In this document: positions 20,713 to 24,060 of the stretch, piece after piece | Layout: each line of letters begins with the position of its first letter | How positions within the stretch are numbered: the first letter of the stretch is position 1 | Source: Bacillota bacterium | Lineage (GTDB): Bacteria > Bacillota > Clostridia > Peptostreptococcales > Anaerovoracaceae | Length of the DNA: 24,060 nt | Reading direction: 5' to 3' | Assembly: GCA_029266295.1 (NCBI GenBank) | Contig: JAQSXD010000010.1 | Coordinates: forward strand, 1-24,060 | Notes under the pieces: model-generated | Database searches by the model: none | The model's input: only the letters and a program-made list of their open reading frames with translations | Told to the model about the DNA's origin: nothing | Translations under genes and position numbers: made by a program

Positions 20713-23087
20713 GGAACAGAAAGAAAAGCCGGGTTTTGAAGCTGGACCTCATGCTGCTTCGTATGATCGGACGTTCCAAGGGGCAGTTTGCGGCGGTGCT
20801 GACCATAATCATTTTGGGGATCGCCATCTATACCGCGTTGAATATGACCTCAGTAAATATGAACCATACGGTGGAGACCTATTACAGAGAAAATCGCTTT
20901 ACCGACTTGACCCTACAGACCGCCGCCGTGCCGGCTCAGGAGATTAAGACGCTTCAGCGGATAGCTGGCGTCGAAAAGGCGATGGGAAGAACCTCCATGG
21001 ACGTTCCTGTCATTACGGATAACCTGGATGAGCGGGTCAGGCTCCGCTTGATTACGGACAGAGGGGAAGCGGATGACCTGAGCAAGTCCACCCTGCTGGA
21101 AGGGAAAATGCTGTCTGGTTCAGGAAAAGAGATTTTAATCATTGAGCAATTTGCAAATGCACGAAAGATAAGAATCGGCGATGAACTGAAGCTGCAGATC
21201 TCCGGCGTACAACGAACACTTGAAGTGTGCGGCATTGTGGCCAATCCAGAGTACATTTATCTGATGGAAAACAGTCAGGCGGTGATGCCTGACGAGGAGC
21301 ATTTCGGGGTGGGCTATGTCTCTGAGCAGTTTGGACAGGAGGCGGCTGGGCTTCCGGGCAGCTATAACGAGGTTTTAATTCGGTATGAAGCAAATGTGGA
21401 TGAAGAAGGACTCATTAAAAAGCTAGAAGACCAACTGGATGTTTACGGAGTCAAACAAACAATTAAGAAGAAGGATCAGTTCAGCAATGCCATCATCGAG
21501 CAGGAGCTGACGCAGCTGGATTCCATGGCAAATTCCATACCGATCTTGTTTCTGCTGGTAGCGGGCTTGATTCTGATGATGATGCTGTCCCGTCTTGTGA
21601 AGCGGGACCGGATCAAAATCGGTGTGCTGAAAGCCATCGGTTATCGAGACAGGCAAATCCTTTTTCATTATGTGAAATATGCACTGGCGGCAGGTGTTTC
21701 CGGAGGACTTGGGGGATCTTTGCTTGGCATGCTGATGGCTGGGGGGATGACCCGGATGTATCTGGAGTATTTTCACATCCCGCTGCTACGCATCGAGTTT
21801 TATTACTCTTACTTGGTGTACGCCATCATCCTGTCTTCAGTCTTTTGTGCTTTATCGGGGCTCATCGGAGCCAAAGGAGTACTAAAGATCGCTCCGGCAG
21901 ACGCCATGCGAGCAGAAGCTCCGAAAACAGGGAAAAGAATCCTGCTGGAGAAGTATCCCATCTTTTGGAGGCGGCTGAGCTTCAGTAACAAGATGATCAC
22001 TAAAAACATTTTTCGAAATAAGAAGAGAACCGTTTTCGTGCTGGCCGGCGTCACTGTAACCTATGCGATGATGCTGTTTACTACAAGCATGCCGGGTGTT
22101 ATCGATCAAATGATGAACGAACACTTCAAAGAGTTCCAGCGAATGGATTATAATATCAGCTTTGCTGCTCCGATTTCAAAGGCAGCAGTGAAGGATATGG
22201 AGGCGCTCATTGATGCGGAAATCATCGAAGGCAAGCTGGAATATCCCTTTGAACTGTCCAATGGAAATAAAAAACAGGCGGTGAGTGTGATCGGAATTTC
22301 TTCCGACACAACGTTCTTTACCTTTCACGACGTAAAAGGGAGAGAGATTGATCTTCCAAGGCGTGGGATGCTGATCTCTCAAAATTTGTCGAGGCTTCTG
22401 GGAGTAGGAATAGGGGATCTGGTAAGAGTTAACAGCTATCTTCCAAACAGAGAGGATGTCTACATTCCGGTCAGGGGCATCATCAAGCAAACCCTTGGCA
22501 TGAATGCGTATATGGATCTGGACACGATGGGCCGGCAGCTTTTAGAGAAGAATGTGATCAATGGTGTTTATGCAGACTCACAGGATTCGGATCTCAATAA
22601 GGAATTATTGCCCGCATCCAACATTGCTTCCATTATGTCAATCGCTGACATTCGCGCGGTGTATGACAAATACATGACCATGATGGTGCTCTCCATTGGG
22701 TTCATGGTAGCCTTTTCCGGCGTACTGGGCTTTTCTATTGTTTACAACGCCACAGTGGTCAGCCTGGGAGAGCGTGAGATGGAGCTTTCCTCACTGCGGG
22801 TTTTGGGCTTTGGAAAGCGGGAAGTCTTTTTTATGATTTTGAAGGAGAATCAAATCATTGCGATTTTAGGGATTCTTCTCGGAATACCCGTCGGCAAATT
22901 AATGTCGGAATACAGTTCTGCTGCGTTCAGCACAAAGCTCTACAGCATTGATATGTCTCCCAATGGAGAAGCTATGATTATGGCGGCTGTCTATACAGCG
23001 GTATTCGTAATTCTGGCCCAGCTTGCAACCTATCGAAAGATTCAGCGGCTGGATTTCTTACAGGCCCTGAAAAACAGAGAATCCTAA
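20706..23087 (+). CDS. FtsX-like ABC transporter permease
   Basis: A 793-residue permease. Predicted layout: TM1 (about 23-45), a large extracytoplasmic domain (about 46-275), TM2-TM4 (about 277-298, 324-350, 366-392), TM5 (about 441-463), a second extracytoplasmic domain (about 464-655) and TM6-TM8 (about 656-685, 715-735, 755-780). This 1+3+1+3 arrangement with two FtsX domains is typical of the large mechanotransmission-type permeases of Gram-positive bacteria. Conserved cytoplasmic coupling segments are seen at VLKAIGYRDRQI and LRVLGFGKREVFF. It starts inside the ATPase gene and is followed by an adaptor gene, making a three-part exporter. Confidence 0.9.
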   Translation: MVRNRKKSRVLKLDLMLLRMIGRSKGQFAAVLTIIILGIAIYTALNMTSVNMNHTVETYYRENRFTDLTLQTAAVPAQEIKTLQRIAGVEKAMGRTSMDVPVITDNLDERVRLRLITDRGEADDLSKSTLLEGKMLSGSGKEILIIEQFANARKIRIGDELKLQISGVQRTLEVCGIVANPEYIYLMENSQAVMPDEEHFGVGYVSEQFGQEAAGLPGSYNEVLIRYEANVDEEGLIKKLEDQLDVYGVKQTIKKKDQFSNAIIEQELTQLDSMANSIPILFLLVAGLILMMMLSRLVKRDRIKIGVLKAIGYRDRQILFHYVKYALAAGVSGGLGGSLLGMLMAGGMTRMYLEYFHIPLLRIEFYYSYLVYAIILSSVFCALSGLIGAKGVLKIAPADAMRAEAPKTGKRILLEKYPIFWRRLSFSNKMITKNIFRNKKRTVFVLAGVTVTYAMMLFTTSMPGVIDQMMNEHFKEFQRMDYNISFAAPISKAAVKDMEALIDAEIIEGKLEYPFELSNGNKKQAVSVIGISSDTTFFTFHDVKGREIDLPRRGMLISQNLSRLLGVGIGDLVRVNSYLPNREDVYIPVRGIIKQTLGMNAYMDLDTMGRQLLEKNVINGVYADSQDSDLNKELLPASNIASIMSIADIRAVYDKYMTMMVLSIGFMVAFSGVLGFSIVYNATVVSLGEREMELSSLRVLGFGKREVFFMILKENQIIAILGILLGIPVGKLMSEYSSAAFSTKLYSIDMSPNGEAMIMAAVYTAVFVILAQLATYRKIQRLDFLQALKNRES

Positions 23088-23156
23088 CGGTAGAAAAATA
23101 GGAAACTTTAAATAGAGAACCACAGCTTATAAAAGCAAAAGGAAAGGAATGTGAGT

Positions 23157-24060
23157 ATGATGCGTTTCACAAAGAAGAAAACAGTTTTCCTGCTCATCAC
23201 CGTCCTGACAGTGGGCGCGATTTCCGCCGCTGCATGGTTGGGTGGCGGAAGAGAGGCTGAGACGACTGCCGTGGACAAAGGTGAGGTAAAGAAAATTTTA
23301 AAAGAGAATGGAACTGTGGAATCCAAAAGCGCAGTAACCATAACGGCAAAAAACACTGGTGAAATCAAAGGCCTGATGGCGGAAGAGGGCGAACAGGTAG
23401 AAAAGGGAGCTGTGCTCATGCTCAGCGACGGAACCAGTGCTGCGCTTGATATCAAAAGCCAGCAGGCAGAGCTGTCCGGTTTGCAGGCACAATACAGCCA
23501 GGCAAAAGAACTTGCAGACAAGAATCATGCGCTTTACGCGCAAGGCGCTTTAAGCTATGAGGCATATAATACCTCAAATACCGCAGCAAAACAGCTGGCA
23601 GCCCAAATTTCTGCCCTGCGTTATTCCATTGAAAGCTACGCCCAGTCCACCGGTTCATCGGGGGTGACCGCACCTGTGGGAGGTGTCGTCACGGCAGTTT
23701 ACGTGAAAGAAGGGGAATCCGTGGCAGCGGGAGCACCTCTGTTTGAGATTTCAAATCTGGATGATATGTATGTAAAGACTGACGTCATAGCGGAGGATGC
23801 GGATTTGATTCGGGAAGGAGATTCTGTTAGAATATACAATACAGACTCCGGTTTCAGTGACGAGCTGGCCATCGTACGAAAAATTCATATCAAGGCGGAA
23901 GATAAGCTCTCGGATCTGGGCGTCAGCCAGAAACGGGTTACAGTAGAAATTGCATTCGGTGCTGATAAACGTGCAAGACTGGGCAGCAGCTTGGATGTAG
24001 AAATAACTGTGGATCAAAAGGAAAATGCACTGAGAGTACCGGAGCTTGCTGTCTTTGTGA
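23157..24060 (+). CDS. HlyD/MacA-like periplasmic-adaptor-type subunit (3' truncated by window edge)
   Basis: At least 301 residues, with no stop before the window ends. It starts with a membrane anchor (about 9-27, VFLLITVLTVGAISAAAWLGG), then a membrane-fusion-protein core: VKKILKENGTVESKSAVTITAKNTGEIKGLMAEEGEQVEKGAVL (split biotinyl-lipoyl half), a helical hairpin (LDIKSQQAELSGLQAQYSQAKELADKNH and following, to about 160), the second lipoyl half VTAPVGGVVTAVYVKEGESVAAGAPLFEISN, and the start of the beta-barrel domain. AAGGAA lies about eight bases before ATG 23157. It is 69 bases after the permease gene. With them it forms a MacAB-like exporter. Confidence 0.9.
   Translation, partial: MMRFTKKKTVFLLITVLTVGAISAAAWLGGGREAETTAVDKGEVKKILKENGTVESKSAVTITAKNTGEIKGLMAEEGEQVEKGAVLMLSDGTSAALDIKSQQAELSGLQAQYSQAKELADKNHALYAQGALSYEAYNTSNTAAKQLAAQISALRYSIESYAQSTGSSGVTAPVGGVVTAVYVKEGESVAAGAPLFEISNLDDMYVKTDVIAEDADLIREGDSVRIYNTDSGFSDELAIVRKIHIKAEDKLSDLGVSQKRVTVEIAFGADKRARLGSSLDVEITVDQKENALRVPELAVFV

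Overview
The window reads as a chromosomal segment of a spore-forming, anaerobe-type Firmicute, most likely class Clostridia. The sporulation pair yabP/yabQ sits beside divIC, rnmV and rsmA, an order typical of endospore formers, and WalR/WalK, an LTA-synthase-type enzyme and a Gram-positive style FtsX/ATPase/adaptor exporter are all low-GC Gram-positive traits. Base composition is intermediate, not strongly AT-rich. A placement near the Anaerovoracaceae/Eubacteriales is only a guess. No tRNA, rRNA, CRISPR array, transposase or phage gene was seen.

Layout. 1-1319: the 3' end of an unidentified gene, then two adjacent cysteine-rich putative metal-binding proteins (DUF2284 and a 'cysteine-rich small domain' protein). 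1577-4264: the essential cell-wall two-component system walR-walK, with a clear sigma-A promoter and a strong terminator, but without walH/walI. 4265-6728: yabP, yabQ, divIC, rnmV and rsmA, packed almost end to end. 6775-8739: a polytopic LTA-synthase-family enzyme with an extra C-terminal domain. Its last codons and stop are echoed by three degenerate copies in the following spacer. 8929-11422: mmcQ/yjbR, a GNAT acetyltransferase, a GIY-YIG protein, a membrane protein and a YcxB-like protein; the last four overlap. 11497-13054: ridA, an all-helical protein of a family often mislabelled in databases, and a small membrane protein, closed by a terminator. 13311-13970: a free-standing KdpD N-terminal ATP-binding domain with no kinase and no kdp genes nearby, again closed by a terminator. 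14194-17455: a VTC-type polyphosphate polymerase, a DUF4956 membrane protein and a secreted or membrane-anchored CotH-type kinase with glycine/glutamine-rich and repeated Ser/Thr/Pro segments. 17608-17976: an ACT-domain protein with its own promoter, converging through a 19-bp hairpin on an SDR oxidoreductase (minus strand). 18841-24060: a regulatory spacer with divergent promoters, then a TetR regulator, an ABC ATPase, an FtsX-type permease and the start of a HlyD/MacA-like adaptor that runs off the window.

How they work together. walRK, divIC, the LTA-synthase homologue and yabPQ concern the cell envelope, division and spore envelope; rnmV and rsmA are ribosome maturation. The polyphosphate-polymerase/DUF4956/CotH trio is a recurrent bacterial gene set whose joint function is, to my knowledge, not established, and it is the best candidate for an undescribed system here. 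The TetR gene has a near-consensus promoter overlaid just downstream by two overlapping 16-bp palindromes, which suggests an autoregulated efflux operon.
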